64,000 nucleotides of DNA. Source: Bacteroides fragilis NCTC 9343. Lineage in GTDB: Bacteria; Bacteroidota; Bacteroidia; Bacteroidales; Bacteroidaceae. The stretch is from the NCBI RefSeq assembly GCF_000025985.1, contig NC_003228.3, forward strand, positions 2,480,001-2,544,000, written 5' to 3'. Numbering within the stretch: the first letter of the stretch is position 1; each line of letters opens with the position of its first letter. Positions 50,794 to 58,865 of the stretch are shown piece by piece. The notes beneath the pieces are model-generated. The model saw nothing but the letters and a program-made list of their open reading frames with translations, searched no databases and was not told the DNA's origin. The position numbers were made by a program, and so were the translations under genes.

Positions 50794-51666
50794 ATGGCAG
50801 ATAATGTAAAAGCAAACAAAATGAACTCTCAGGCCGACGATGACATTGGATTTGGGATCTATACGGATATTGCAGATCTTCCTATGACCGGTTGTCCGTC
50901 TTATATTGAAGAGGGGATCGGCGGTGTATGCGAATCGGGTACGGCAACTATCGTAGTTTTTGATGTTCCATTCCAAATCGTACCGAATGTGGTCATTACC
51001 TTGATGCCGTGGCAACTCGTTTTTATCAAAGAGATTAGTGAGGATTTCAGGATCACTTTTTTCAAAATTTCCAAAGATATGTTTTCAGAAACTCTGAGTA
51101 CATTATGGAGACCCGCTTCCGGGTTTTTGCTGTACATGCGCAAGCATATTGTATCAATCCCGGACGGGGAGTTGATCGGTCGTTTTTTGGCGTATTGTAA
51201 TCTTCTGGTATACAGGATGAAGCATACACCGCAAAATTGTCGTCAGGAATCAATCATGCAACTGTTAAGGGTTTACTTCTGGGATGTCTATACTGTGTAT
51301 ATCAATGATCCTCAGGCTGAGAAGAGTCTGAAGTTTACACGTAAAGACGAATATGTCTATCAATTTGTACGTCTGATTATAGAAGATCATTCTCCGGATA
51401 AAGATGTGGCCTATTTTGCACAGAAACTGGGTATTTCTCCCAAAAGGCTCACAAATCTTATCCGGAGTATCAGTGGTCAATCAGCGCGTGAATGGATTGT
51501 TTATTATACCATTCTTGAGATCAAGTCATTGTTACGGGAGTCATCCCTGGACATTAAGTCGATTGCCGCCAGGGTTAATTTTCCCGATCAAACGACATTG
51601 AGTAGGTATTTTCGTCATTATACCGGAGTAACGCCATCCCAATACAGAAAAAATATTTATTTTTGA
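50794..51666 (+). CDS. AraC-family transcriptional regulator
   Basis: About 290 residues from the ATG at 50794 (MADNVKANK). The longer frame starts at a TTG and is less likely. The N-terminal part is cupin-like but weak. The C-terminal HTH pair is DVAYFAQKLGISPKRLTNLIRSISGQSAREW and DIKSIAARVNFPDQTTLSRYFRHYTGVTPSQYRK. It is divergent from the sensor kinase, so it may be the output or an independent regulator. Not obviously related to the class I/II operators of the left block. Confidence 0.9.
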   Translation: MADNVKANKMNSQADDDIGFGIYTDIADLPMTGCPSYIEEGIGGVCESGTATIVVFDVPFQIVPNVVITLMPWQLVFIKEISEDFRITFFKISKDMFSETLSTLWRPASGFLLYMRKHIVSIPDGELIGRFLAYCNLLVYRMKHTPQNCRQESIMQLLRVYFWDVYTVYINDPQAEKSLKFTRKDEYVYQFVRLIIEDHSPDKDVAYFAQKLGISPKRLTNLIRSISGQSAREWIVYYTILEIKSLLRESSLDIKSIAARVNFPDQTTLSRYFRHYTGVTPSQYRKNIYF

Positions 51667-51709
51667 TCTGAATCAGATTCGGGAAATTTTGTTAATTGGT
51701 CTTTGGGTT

Positions 51710-52147
51710 TTATCTGATCAGACTCAGGCTGCCGGTTGCTTTATTTATAGCTTTCTTCTCTGCACAAATACCGATACCTACATAGTGCAGATCATCTTCA
51801 TTGGCACTATACATTTCACGTTCATATTCATCATAAGTTCTGGATTGTTGGGCAATAGTGGAAAAGTCAACCAGTACCAGATCTTCAATTTCTAAAGAGT
51901 GGAAATAGTTCCGGAGCTCTTTTATCTTCTCCTGTGAAGCTCCAAGTATAGGAATCGGCAGTTGTGTTATGCCCAAATGCCTTTCACCTTGTTTATCATA
52001 TACATCATGACTCACAATGTTGCTGACTCTGCACCCTAGCGTCATGGATAAGACACTGGCAATATTGGCTACTATGCCCGTAGGTTGAGCGTTATCGATC
52101 ACTAAAACACATTTGTGTGTGGCATTTGAAAGAATCTTTGTTTCCAT
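51710..52147 (-). CDS. DUF2000 family protein
   Basis: About 145 residues from METKILSNATHK (a longer start at 52174 is possible). CVLVIDNAQPTGIVANIASVLSMTLG and the segment LGITQLPIPILGAS followed by KIKELRNY match my memory of DUF2000, small alpha/beta proteins of unknown function, often next to Lrp/AsnC regulators. Here the Lrp gene is divergent, sharing about 157 nt. A role in amino-acid-related metabolism is likely but not shown. Confidence 0.8.
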   Translation of the reverse strand: METKILSNATHKCVLVIDNAQPTGIVANIASVLSMTLGCRVSNIVSHDVYDKQGERHLGITQLPIPILGASQEKIKELRNYFHSLEIEDLVLVDFSTIAQQSRTYDEYEREMYSANEDDLHYVGIGICAEKKAINKATGSLSLIR

Positions 52148-52303
52148 ATATTCTATATACTTTTGTACCTGCAAAGGTATCTATAATGGATTATTTTCCT
52201 ATGTCTCAACTAAAAATACGATATAATTCCTATATTTGCCCGTATCTTTATCCGATTTTCCTGAAAAGGCGAATCGAAAACATTAAAAATAGGAAAAAAG
52301 ACT

Positions 52304-52771
52304 ATGGGGCAATTAGACAAAACGGATGTTGAAATACTTCAGGTATTACAGAAAGATGCGAAAGTGAACACTAAAGAGCTTTCTGAGAAGCTCCATATAT
52401 CAAAAACGCCGATATATGAACGCATCAAACGACTCGAAAATGATGGGTATATAAAAGGATATGTCGCTTTGGTGGATAATAAAAAAGTCGGATTGCCTTT
52501 GATTGTTTTCTGTAATGTCTCTCTGGCAGTTCACGACGACGAACATATAAAGCGCTTTCAAGAGGAGATCAAGGAGATCGATGAAATTATGGAGTGCTAT
52601 TCTACCGGCGGTATTTATGATTTTTTCATTAAGGTGGTCTTGAAAGATCTGGATGCCTATAACCGATTCGTTTTTGAGAAACTGACTAAAGTTCACGGTA
52701 TAGTTAAGATGCAGAGTTCGTTTGTTCTTAGTGAGATTAAACATACGACAGTTTTGAATATAGACCGATGA
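52304..52771 (+). CDS. Lrp/AsnC-family transcriptional regulator
   Basis: A 155-residue regulator: N-terminal winged HTH (LDKTDVEILQVLQKDAKVNTKELSEKLHISKTPIYERIKRLENDGYI) and a C-terminal RAM/AsnC ligand domain (FCNVSLAVHDDEH, ECYSTGGIYDFFIKVVLKDLDAYNRF). It probably senses an amino acid and controls the divergent DUF2000 gene and itself. Confidence 0.94.
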   Translation: MGQLDKTDVEILQVLQKDAKVNTKELSEKLHISKTPIYERIKRLENDGYIKGYVALVDNKKVGLPLIVFCNVSLAVHDDEHIKRFQEEIKEIDEIMECYSTGGIYDFFIKVVLKDLDAYNRFVFEKLTKVHGIVKMQSSFVLSEIKHTTVLNIDR

Positions 52772-52812
52772 CCTTATGCGCAGATGGGTGATGAATAGCT
52801 GCGATAAAGAAA

Positions 52813-53136
52813 TTATGGAGGGAGTAGCGCTTTCCAATTCAGGAAGATATTTTCATCTTCGTTGAACGGCGGAAGTAGTATTTTTATGGAGTCATCCATC
52901 ATGGATGTCTGATACTTCCTTTCTAATTTTTTTATAATTTTTTTATTGACGCGGGCTATAGCATAGTTTTCATCGGGTTGCACTCCAATACATTTTCTGA
53001 CTTCGACTTCCGGATGAAGCATACATAGCAAAAAGGCTGACCATTCGTAAGTATACCAATATCCGTTGATGTAATTTAAATAAATGCCATTTCTGTTATT
53101 TTGTTCCCGGCGTAATACAATCTCTATTTTTTCCAT
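52813..53136 (-). CDS. Hypothetical protein
   Basis: A 107-residue protein with no signal peptide or recognised domain. It reads MEKIEIVLRREQNNRNGIYL, then a Tyr/Trp-rich YINGYWYTYEWSAFLLCML and a Lys-rich middle (KKIIKKLERKYQ). It starts 20 nt after the stop of the AraC gene upstream in the same direction, so it is likely in the same transcript. Function unknown. Confidence 0.6.
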   Translation of the reverse strand: MEKIEIVLRREQNNRNGIYLNYINGYWYTYEWSAFLLCMLHPEVEVRKCIGVQPDENYAIARVNKKIIKKLERKYQTSMMDDSIKILLPPFNEDENIFLNWKALLPP

Positions 53137-53155
53137 GTTTTAGGGTCGGAACTTC

Positions 53156-54004
53156 TTATTTTGCAATTTTTTCTCTGAATTCGCTCGGAGTGATTCCAAG
53201 TCTTTTTTTACAGTAAGTAGTGAAATGTGAAGGTGAAGCAAAATGAAAGGTTCTGGCTATTTCACTGATCGGTATATTACGATTGGCTAATTGCCCTTTA
53301 ATATGGCGTGTTTTTTGATTAAGAATCCAATTGTAGGGAGTATCGTGAAAGCAGCTTTTGAATTTACGATTGAAAGAACGTTCGGAACAATGATATAATT
53401 GTGCAAACTGTTTGATGTTTCGTATCTGCAGGTAGTTTTCCAATACGAAACTTTTGAAATTCGGATCTCGCCCTGTGATGGGCATCAGGAAGTGGGCCAT
53501 ATCTGTTCGATTGTAGAATGTACCGAATACCATGAATATCTCTTTCTGTTTCAGTTCATGCATATGACTACACTGAACTTTCTGTTTGAGATAGAAGCAA
53601 ATACTGTCCAACACATGTCGTAGCGGAGGACAGATAGATAAGGAATAAAAACAACTCTTTTCAGACTCAAGATGAATGGCAGACAATTCAATCGACATTT
53701 TATTGTGAAGATTGACTTGATTGTCGAAGAACAGTAGTATAAATTCTGTTTCTGTCATGCTTTTGCTTTGATTAGGATCGTTTTGGGGAAAGAGAACCAT
53801 GTGCCCTTCAACGATGTGCTGATCGTGAAACTCGCTGCAGGATGTCAGTATTTCCCCTTTTAAAAGAAATAAGATACACGAGTGGTGATGGTTATCTATC
53901 TTAAAATCGCCCCCGGAGAAGAGTCTTTGATGAATAAAGCATATATTGTAATCTGATACATAATTGAGGCAAGTGGTGTGTCGTTCTATATGTAATAATT
54001 TCAT
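53156..54004 (-). CDS. AraC-family transcriptional regulator
   Basis: A 282-residue AraC protein with a cupin-type N-terminal domain (SCILFLLKGEILTSCSEFHDQ, EGHMVLFPQND). The C-terminal HTH pair is NIKQFAQLYHCSERSFNRKFKSCFHDTPYNW and PISEIARTFHFASPSHFTTYCKKRLGITPSEFREK. It is divergent from the GNAT-IbrA-IbrB operon with a 200-nt gap and could control it (inference). Confidence 0.92.
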   Translation of the reverse strand: MKLLHIERHTTCLNYVSDYNICFIHQRLFSGGDFKIDNHHHSCILFLLKGEILTSCSEFHDQHIVEGHMVLFPQNDPNQSKSMTETEFILLFFDNQVNLHNKMSIELSAIHLESEKSCFYSLSICPPLRHVLDSICFYLKQKVQCSHMHELKQKEIFMVFGTFYNRTDMAHFLMPITGRDPNFKSFVLENYLQIRNIKQFAQLYHCSERSFNRKFKSCFHDTPYNWILNQKTRHIKGQLANRNIPISEIARTFHFASPSHFTTYCKKRLGITPSEFREKIAK

Positions 54005-54157
54005 AGTTAAACTATTTCTTGTTTAATAATTATACGAAAACAAAAAAACAGAGCGGGAAGTTTTATATTAAAAAGACACAATGTTCTATAATCGTGCCAT
54101 CTTTTTCCTTTTTGTTTTTTTATAGTTATATCTGCCTTTCGCTTTCATTTTTTTATC

Positions 54158-54165
54158 TATTTTTG
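54158..54165 (+). promoter_or_regulatory. -7 box of the ibr operon
   Basis: TATTTTTG matches TAnnTTTG and lies 40 nt before the ATG at 54205 in a strongly T-rich tract. The -33 element is not clear. Confidence 0.5.
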
Positions 54166-54204
54166 TCTTTTTCATAGATTATATACCCAAAGGGAATTAA
54201 TATC

Positions 54205-54600
54205 ATGATACAGACAATACAAGTACAAGGAACAGAAAAACGCTTATACCAACTTATTGCTCCATTGGTGATGAATCCGGATGTTTTAAGTGCAAATAAT
54301 AATTATCCTTTTAAAACGACAGAACAATACGTGTGGTTCATTGCTATCGATAAAAAATCGGTTGTTGGTTTTATGCCGGTGGAGCATAGAAGGAGCGGAT
54401 GCGTAATCAACAACTATTATGTCAGCGGTGATAACCGTGAAACACTCTCATTATTAATCTCCAGTGTTTTGGAAGCAATCGGAAAAGAAGTACGTTTGTT
54501 TGCCGTTGTTATGGTCAACCATCAGGCTGTATTTGAGGAACACGGGTTTATAATGGAGAAGGCATGGAAACGTTATGTAAAAATGCAAAAAGATGAATGA
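54205..54600 (+). CDS. GNAT-like small protein of ibr operon
   Basis: A 131-residue cytosolic protein. The pattern YVWFIAIDKKSVVGFMPVEHR, then NNYYVSGDNRETLSLLISSVLEAIG and QAVFEEHGFIMEKAWKRYVKM, is that of a small GNAT acyltransferase fold, though the acyl-CoA loop is not canonical. Its stop overlaps the start of the IbrA gene (ATGATGA), so coupled expression is certain in outline. A shine-like AAAGGGA precedes the ATG at 54205. The substrate is unknown. Confidence 0.7.
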   Translation: MIQTIQVQGTEKRLYQLIAPLVMNPDVLSANNNYPFKTTEQYVWFIAIDKKSVVGFMPVEHRRSGCVINNYYVSGDNRETLSLLISSVLEAIGKEVRLFAVVMVNHQAVFEEHGFIMEKAWKRYVKMQKDE

Positions 54601-55901
54601 TGACTAAAACTACAACTGTACCTAAAAATGTGTATGAACTGGCGCAAGAACGTTTGCGTATCGTCTTCAATGAGTTCGATAATGTCTATCTTTCCTTTTC
54701 GGGAGGAAAAGATAGCGGAGTGCTGTTGAGCTTATGTATTGATTATATTCGCCGGAATAACCTGAAGATAAAACTCGGGGTTTTCCATATGGATTATGAG
54801 ATACAATATAAGATGACGATTGACTATATAGCCCGTATGTTGGAAGACAATAAGGATATTCTTGAAGTATACCGGGTTTGTGTACCTTTCAGGGTAGCTA
54901 CCTGTACTTCCATGTACCAGTCTTTCTGGCGTCCGTGGGAAGATAGTAAAAAAGACCTCTGGGTGCGTCCGTTACCTGAGAACGCCATGACTAAAGAAGA
55001 CTTTCCTTTTTATAATACACAAATGTGGGATTATGAGTTCCAAATGCGTTTTGCCAGTTGGCTTCATGAGAAAAAGGATGCCGTGCGCACCTGCTGTCTG
55101 ATCGGTATTCGTACGCAGGAGAGTTTCAATCGTTGGCGCTGTATTTACCTCAATCGCAAGTACCAGATGTATCATCGTTATCGGTGGACTTCGAAGGTAG
55201 GAAACGATATCTTTAATGCATATCCTATATACGACTGGAAAACTACGGATGTATGGACTGCTAACGGAAAGTTTAAGTGGGATTACAATAAACTATACGA
55301 CTATTACTATTGGGCGGGAGTCAATCTGGAACGTCAGCGCGTTGCCAGCCCGTTCATAGGTGAGGCACAAGAGAGTCTGGCACTTTACCGAGCCATCGAT
55401 CCGAATACGTGGGGGAAAATGATAGGCCGTGTCAATGGAGTGAACTTCACGAGTATGTATGGAGGAACCCATGCGATGGGATGGCAGTCCATTAAGCTTC
55501 CGGAAGGATATACCTGGCGGGAATTCATGTATTTTCTGCTTTCCACTTTGCCCGACCGTGCCCGAAACGGATATCTCCGGAAGTTACAGGTCAGTGTACA
55601 ATTCTGGCGTAATAAGGGAGGGTGTCTGAGTGACGAAACTATTCGTAGGCTGAATGAAGCCAAGGTACCTATTATTGTAATGGACAACTCCAATTATAAA
55701 ACGACCAAGAAGCCGGTCCGCATGGAATATCAGGATGATATTGATATTCCGGAGTTCAGGGAAATCCCCACCTACAAGCGCATGTGCATCTGTATTCTGA
55801 AAAATGATCATGCTTGCAAGTATATGGGATTCTCTCCGACAAAAGAGGAAATGAGTAAACGAAATCAAGTAATCGAACAATATAAAAACATATTGCAATG
55901 A
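54597..55901 (+). CDS. ibrA: IbrA-like phosphoadenosine phosphosulfate reductase-family protein
   Basis: A 434-residue protein of the adenine-nucleotide alpha-hydrolase (PAPS reductase) superfamily. The PP-loop reads SFSGGKDSGVLLSLC near residue 33, followed by VFHMDYEIQY, IGIRTQESFNRWR, and a C-terminal DUF3440-like part (GGCLSDETIRRLN, CILKNDHACKYMGF) with Cys residues. IbrA of E. coli, together with IbrB, activates eib genes by an unsettled mechanism. Overlaps of 4 nt join it to both neighbours. The catalysed reaction, if any, is unknown. Confidence 0.92.
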   Translation: MMTKTTTVPKNVYELAQERLRIVFNEFDNVYLSFSGGKDSGVLLSLCIDYIRRNNLKIKLGVFHMDYEIQYKMTIDYIARMLEDNKDILEVYRVCVPFRVATCTSMYQSFWRPWEDSKKDLWVRPLPENAMTKEDFPFYNTQMWDYEFQMRFASWLHEKKDAVRTCCLIGIRTQESFNRWRCIYLNRKYQMYHRYRWTSKVGNDIFNAYPIYDWKTTDVWTANGKFKWDYNKLYDYYYWAGVNLERQRVASPFIGEAQESLALYRAIDPNTWGKMIGRVNGVNFTSMYGGTHAMGWQSIKLPEGYTWREFMYFLLSTLPDRARNGYLRKLQVSVQFWRNKGGCLSDETIRRLNEAKVPIIVMDNSNYKTTKKPVRMEYQDDIDIPEFREIPTYKRMCICILKNDHACKYMGFSPTKEEMSKRNQVIEQYKNILQ

Positions 55902-56443
55902 GTATAAAGAAAAGTCCGGTATATAATGTAATAGCAGTTCCCGTAGAAAAAGTACAGGCCAACGATTACAATCCGAATGTGGTGGCTCCTCCGGAGATGA
56001 GGCTTCTTGAACTTTCTATCTGGGAAGACGGCTTCACTATGCCCTGCGTCTGCTATTATGATAAGGAAAAGGATGTTTATATCCTTGTCGACGGTTTCCA
56101 CCGTTATTCTGTGCTGAAGACTTCGAAACGTATCTTTCAGAGAGAAAACGGGATGTTGCCTATTGTGGTAATCGAAAAGGATCTTTCCAATCGTATGAGT
56201 TCCACTATCCGCCATAATCGTGCCCGGGGTACGCACAATATAGAACTGATGTGCCATATTGTTGCCGAACTTGATAAGGCAGGCATGTCCGATCAATGGA
56301 TTATGAAGAATATCGGTATGGATCGGGACGAGTTGTTGCGCTTAAAGCAAATATCGGGTTTGGCCGATCTGTTTGCCAATCGTGACTTCAGTGTTCCCGA
56401 AGATGACCAGCCGGGAAATGTAGATAAGAAACCTACTCGTTAA
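55898..56443 (+). CDS. ibrB: IbrB-like ParB/Srx-domain protein
   Basis: A 181-residue ParB N-terminal-domain protein: VPVEKVQANDYNPN at the start, then VCYYDKEKDVYILVDGFHRYSVL (ParB box-like nucleotide site with GFHR) and SSTIRHNRARGTHN. A helical end MSDQWIMKNIGMDRDELLRLKQ could bind DNA. Recent ParB work shows CTP use in this fold. IbrA and IbrB occur as a pair in many bacteria and phage regions. It starts 4 nt inside the IbrA stop and ends 12 nt before a strong terminator. Confidence 0.9.
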   Translation: MSIKKSPVYNVIAVPVEKVQANDYNPNVVAPPEMRLLELSIWEDGFTMPCVCYYDKEKDVYILVDGFHRYSVLKTSKRIFQRENGMLPIVVIEKDLSNRMSSTIRHNRARGTHNIELMCHIVAELDKAGMSDQWIMKNIGMDRDELLRLKQISGLADLFANRDFSVPEDDQPGNVDKKPTR

Positions 56444-56455
56444 AGTTTGCCTTGC

Positions 56456-56528
56456 AGGCGTGGATTTTATAGATGCATATACTGTCGTCAGCAGATATAT
56501 GCCGTATAGAATCTATGCCTGTTTTTTT
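56456..56528 (+). terminator. Long intrinsic terminator of the ibr operon
   Basis: A long interrupted stem: AGGC..ATTTTATA pairs with TATAGAAT..GCCT, and the inner GCATATA pairs with TATATGC. A run of seven T follows at 56522-56528. The size suggests a strong stop that isolates the operon from the fimbrial genes. Confidence 0.8.
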
Positions 56529-56779
56529 GCCTCTCTGTTTGTCCGAATCGCAACGTTCGGTTACCTTATTTGCGGAAAATGAAACTGCACAGAACTTTCT
56601 CCTCCCTTTTTTATATTTAGCAACTTCACTTCATTAAAGCCCCATTATTAGAAGTTTTATTACTCTTTCTTCCTCTATAAGAGAAATGAATACAATTTCC
56701 GGAATGATACAATTCCGCGATATTTGTCATATTCATTTTGAGCAAGTTTTAGTCAGTATATATAATAGAAGAAACGAGT
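56529..56779 (+). promoter_or_regulatory. Leader region of the fimbrial operon
   Basis: No gene seen. CGGAAT-N6-ATTCCG at 56700-56717 is a short inverted repeat about 65 nt before the first fimbrial start. I found no invertible segment with long inverted repeats, and no clear TAnnTTTG box. Confidence 0.4.
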
Positions 56780-57346
56780 ATGAAAAAGCTAATTCTGTTT
56801 GGAGCCGCAATATCGATTTCAGTAGCTGTAAGTGCACAGCACATCGCTCTGAAAAATAATCTCCTGTACGATGCTACCACCACACCCAATCTGGCATTAG
56901 AGGTAGGGTTGGGGAAGAAGACCACGCTTGACCTGTATGGCGGCTATAATCCGTTTACGTTCGGAAATCACAAGCGTTTCAAGCACTGGCTGGCACAGCC
57001 GGAATTCCGTTACTGGACCTGTGAGCGTTTCAATGGAACCTTCTGGGGGGTACATCTGCATGGAGGTGAGTTTAGCGTGGCCGGTATCAGTTTACCTTTC
57101 AAAATATTCCCTTCTCTTAAAGACCATCGCTATGAAGGATACTTCTATGGAGGAGGTGTCAGTGTGGGACATCAATGGCTACTGAGTAAACATTGGAGCC
57201 TAGAGGCCTCGGTCGGAGTGGGATATGCTCTTTGGGTATACGATAAGTATCGTTGTGTGAATTGCAGTCCTAAAATAAAGAGTGGGCATAAAAACTATGT
57301 CGGTCCTACCAAAGCGGCTGTTTCATTGGTCTACTTTATTCGCTAA
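56780..57346 (+). CDS. DUF3575 outer-membrane protein of fimbrial locus
   Basis: A 188-residue secreted protein (signal ISISVAVSAQ) with HIALKNNLLYDATTTPNLALEVGLGKKTTLDLYGGYNPF, the DUF3575 start, and GYFYGGGVSVGHQWLLSKHWSLEASVGVGY, ending in LVYFIR, a small beta-barrel type. DUF3575 genes regularly lead Mfa-type fimbrial operons together with DUF3868, so a part in assembly or anchoring is likely. The next gene begins 17 nt later. Confidence 0.88.
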   Translation: MKKLILFGAAISISVAVSAQHIALKNNLLYDATTTPNLALEVGLGKKTTLDLYGGYNPFTFGNHKRFKHWLAQPEFRYWTCERFNGTFWGVHLHGGEFSVAGISLPFKIFPSLKDHRYEGYFYGGGVSVGHQWLLSKHWSLEASVGVGYALWVYDKYRCVNCSPKIKSGHKNYVGPTKAAVSLVYFIR

Positions 57347-57363
57347 GTTGAATTTGATAAAAA

Positions 57364-58824
57364 ATGAAAGATATGAAAAAGTTTTATTTTCTGATATTGG
57401 GCATCGTCCTCTGCGGCATGGTTGCGCAGGCGCAAAATTCATACGAAGGTCATATCGGCTTCGGACAACACCATGTGGTCCGGAAAGGAGGGGAGTTGAA
57501 CGTGGAGGTATCCCTTGATTTAGGGGCTGTAAAGCTGGCTGCACAGCAAATGATTGTGCTTACACCGGTCTTGCGATCTACAGAAGGAGAAGAACAACAG
57601 CAATTAGCTCCGGTAGTGATAGCCGGACCCCGTCGCTATCGGGTGCTGAAACGATCTTTAGCTTTCGGCACTGACAATTTTGAAATGTCTCCTATGCTTG
57701 TCGAGAAACGAAAGAGCGGTACTCCCCAGACTGTGAATCTCCACTTCGGATTACCCTATCATGAATGGATGCGCCGGGCAGAGCTGATTTTACGTGAAGA
57801 GGTGACCGGTTGTGCCGATTGTCCTGTCAGTCAGGGTGACCATACCGTTATAACATCGGTATTCGACGAACAATTTACACCTCGTTATGAGTTGAGTTAT
57901 GTGACTCCGCCGGTAGAACCGTTGAAGCAGCGTAGCGAGACACATACAGCCTATCTGAATTTTGAGGTGGACAAATATGTATTGCTGCGCAATTATAAGA
58001 ATAATGCCAACGTGCTTGCTGATGTCGACCGGATTGTCAATGAGATACAAAACGATTCCAACCTGACCGTAACGGAATTTCGGGTGACAGGCTATGCATC
58101 TCCTGAAGGTAACTATAGCCGCAACATGAAATTGTCCGAAAACCGTGCATTGGCATTTGTCGGTTATCTGCAGAATCACGGAGGAGTTGACGAATCTCTG
58201 CTGACAGTCGATTGGAAAGGAGAAGACTGGTCCGGCCTGCGTCGTGAAGTTGCGGCTTCGAGTCTGATTGATAAGGGAGCTATACTTGCCGTTATCGACG
58301 GACATACGGATTTCGCCACACGAAAAAATCGGTTGCAGGCGCTGAATGGAGGAACTACCTACCGGATGTTACTGAGGGACTATTATCCGCCTTTACGTCG
58401 TAATGAATATACCATTTCTTATGTGGCGCGTGCTTTTAATGTAGACGAGGCGAAGCAACTTATTAAAACCAAACCTCAGTACCTCAGTCTGAATGAAATG
58501 TTTCTCGTGGCGAATACTTACCCCAAGGACAGCGGTGAATTTAAAGAGGTGTTTGACATTGCTGCCCGCATTTATCCCGATGACCCGGTAGCGCGGCTCA
58601 ACACTGCGGCACTTGAACTGGAGAATGGCGCTATAGATGCTGCCATAGTCCGACTTCAGAAGTCGGATATGCCTGAAGCATGGAATAATTTAGGAATCGC
58701 ATACATCTTGAAACAAGATTATAAGAAAGGAGGAGAGTATCTGGAAAAAGCGATTGATGCCGGCATTCAAGCGGCAGCATATAATATGGGGCAATTAGCA
58801 GCTTGGCTAAAGACCCAGGAGTGA
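57364..58824 (+). CDS. DUF3868/OmpA-like/TPR protein of fimbrial locus
   Basis: A 486-residue secreted protein (LILGIVLCGMVAQAQ). The N-terminal 190 residues correspond to DUF3868 (VRKGGELNVEVSLDLGAV). Then an OmpA-like peptidoglycan-binding domain (LNFEVDKYVLLRNYKNN, VTGYASPEGNYSRNMKLSENRA) and a C-terminal TPR-like part (ARLNTAALELENGAIDAAI, AWNNLGIAYILKQDYKKGGEYLEKAI) follow. It could anchor the fimbrial base to the cell wall. A second start at 57373 is equally possible. It lies 41 nt before the major subunit gene. Confidence 0.88.
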   Translation: MKDMKKFYFLILGIVLCGMVAQAQNSYEGHIGFGQHHVVRKGGELNVEVSLDLGAVKLAAQQMIVLTPVLRSTEGEEQQQLAPVVIAGPRRYRVLKRSLAFGTDNFEMSPMLVEKRKSGTPQTVNLHFGLPYHEWMRRAELILREEVTGCADCPVSQGDHTVITSVFDEQFTPRYELSYVTPPVEPLKQRSETHTAYLNFEVDKYVLLRNYKNNANVLADVDRIVNEIQNDSNLTVTEFRVTGYASPEGNYSRNMKLSENRALAFVGYLQNHGGVDESLLTVDWKGEDWSGLRREVAASSLIDKGAILAVIDGHTDFATRKNRLQALNGGTTYRMLLRDYYPPLRRNEYTISYVARAFNVDEAKQLIKTKPQYLSLNEMFLVANTYPKDSGEFKEVFDIAARIYPDDPVARLNTAALELENGAIDAAIVRLQKSDMPEAWNNLGIAYILKQDYKKGGEYLEKAIDAGIQAAAYNMGQLAAWLKTQE

Positions 58825-58865
58825 CTTATAAATGTATTTTTTTTTAATTAAACAATTGTAGAACT

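Noticed and set aside
56529..56779. Invertible promoter of the fimbrial operon
   Set aside because: Only a 6-bp inverted repeat is present; no long paired repeats or recombinase gene nearby.
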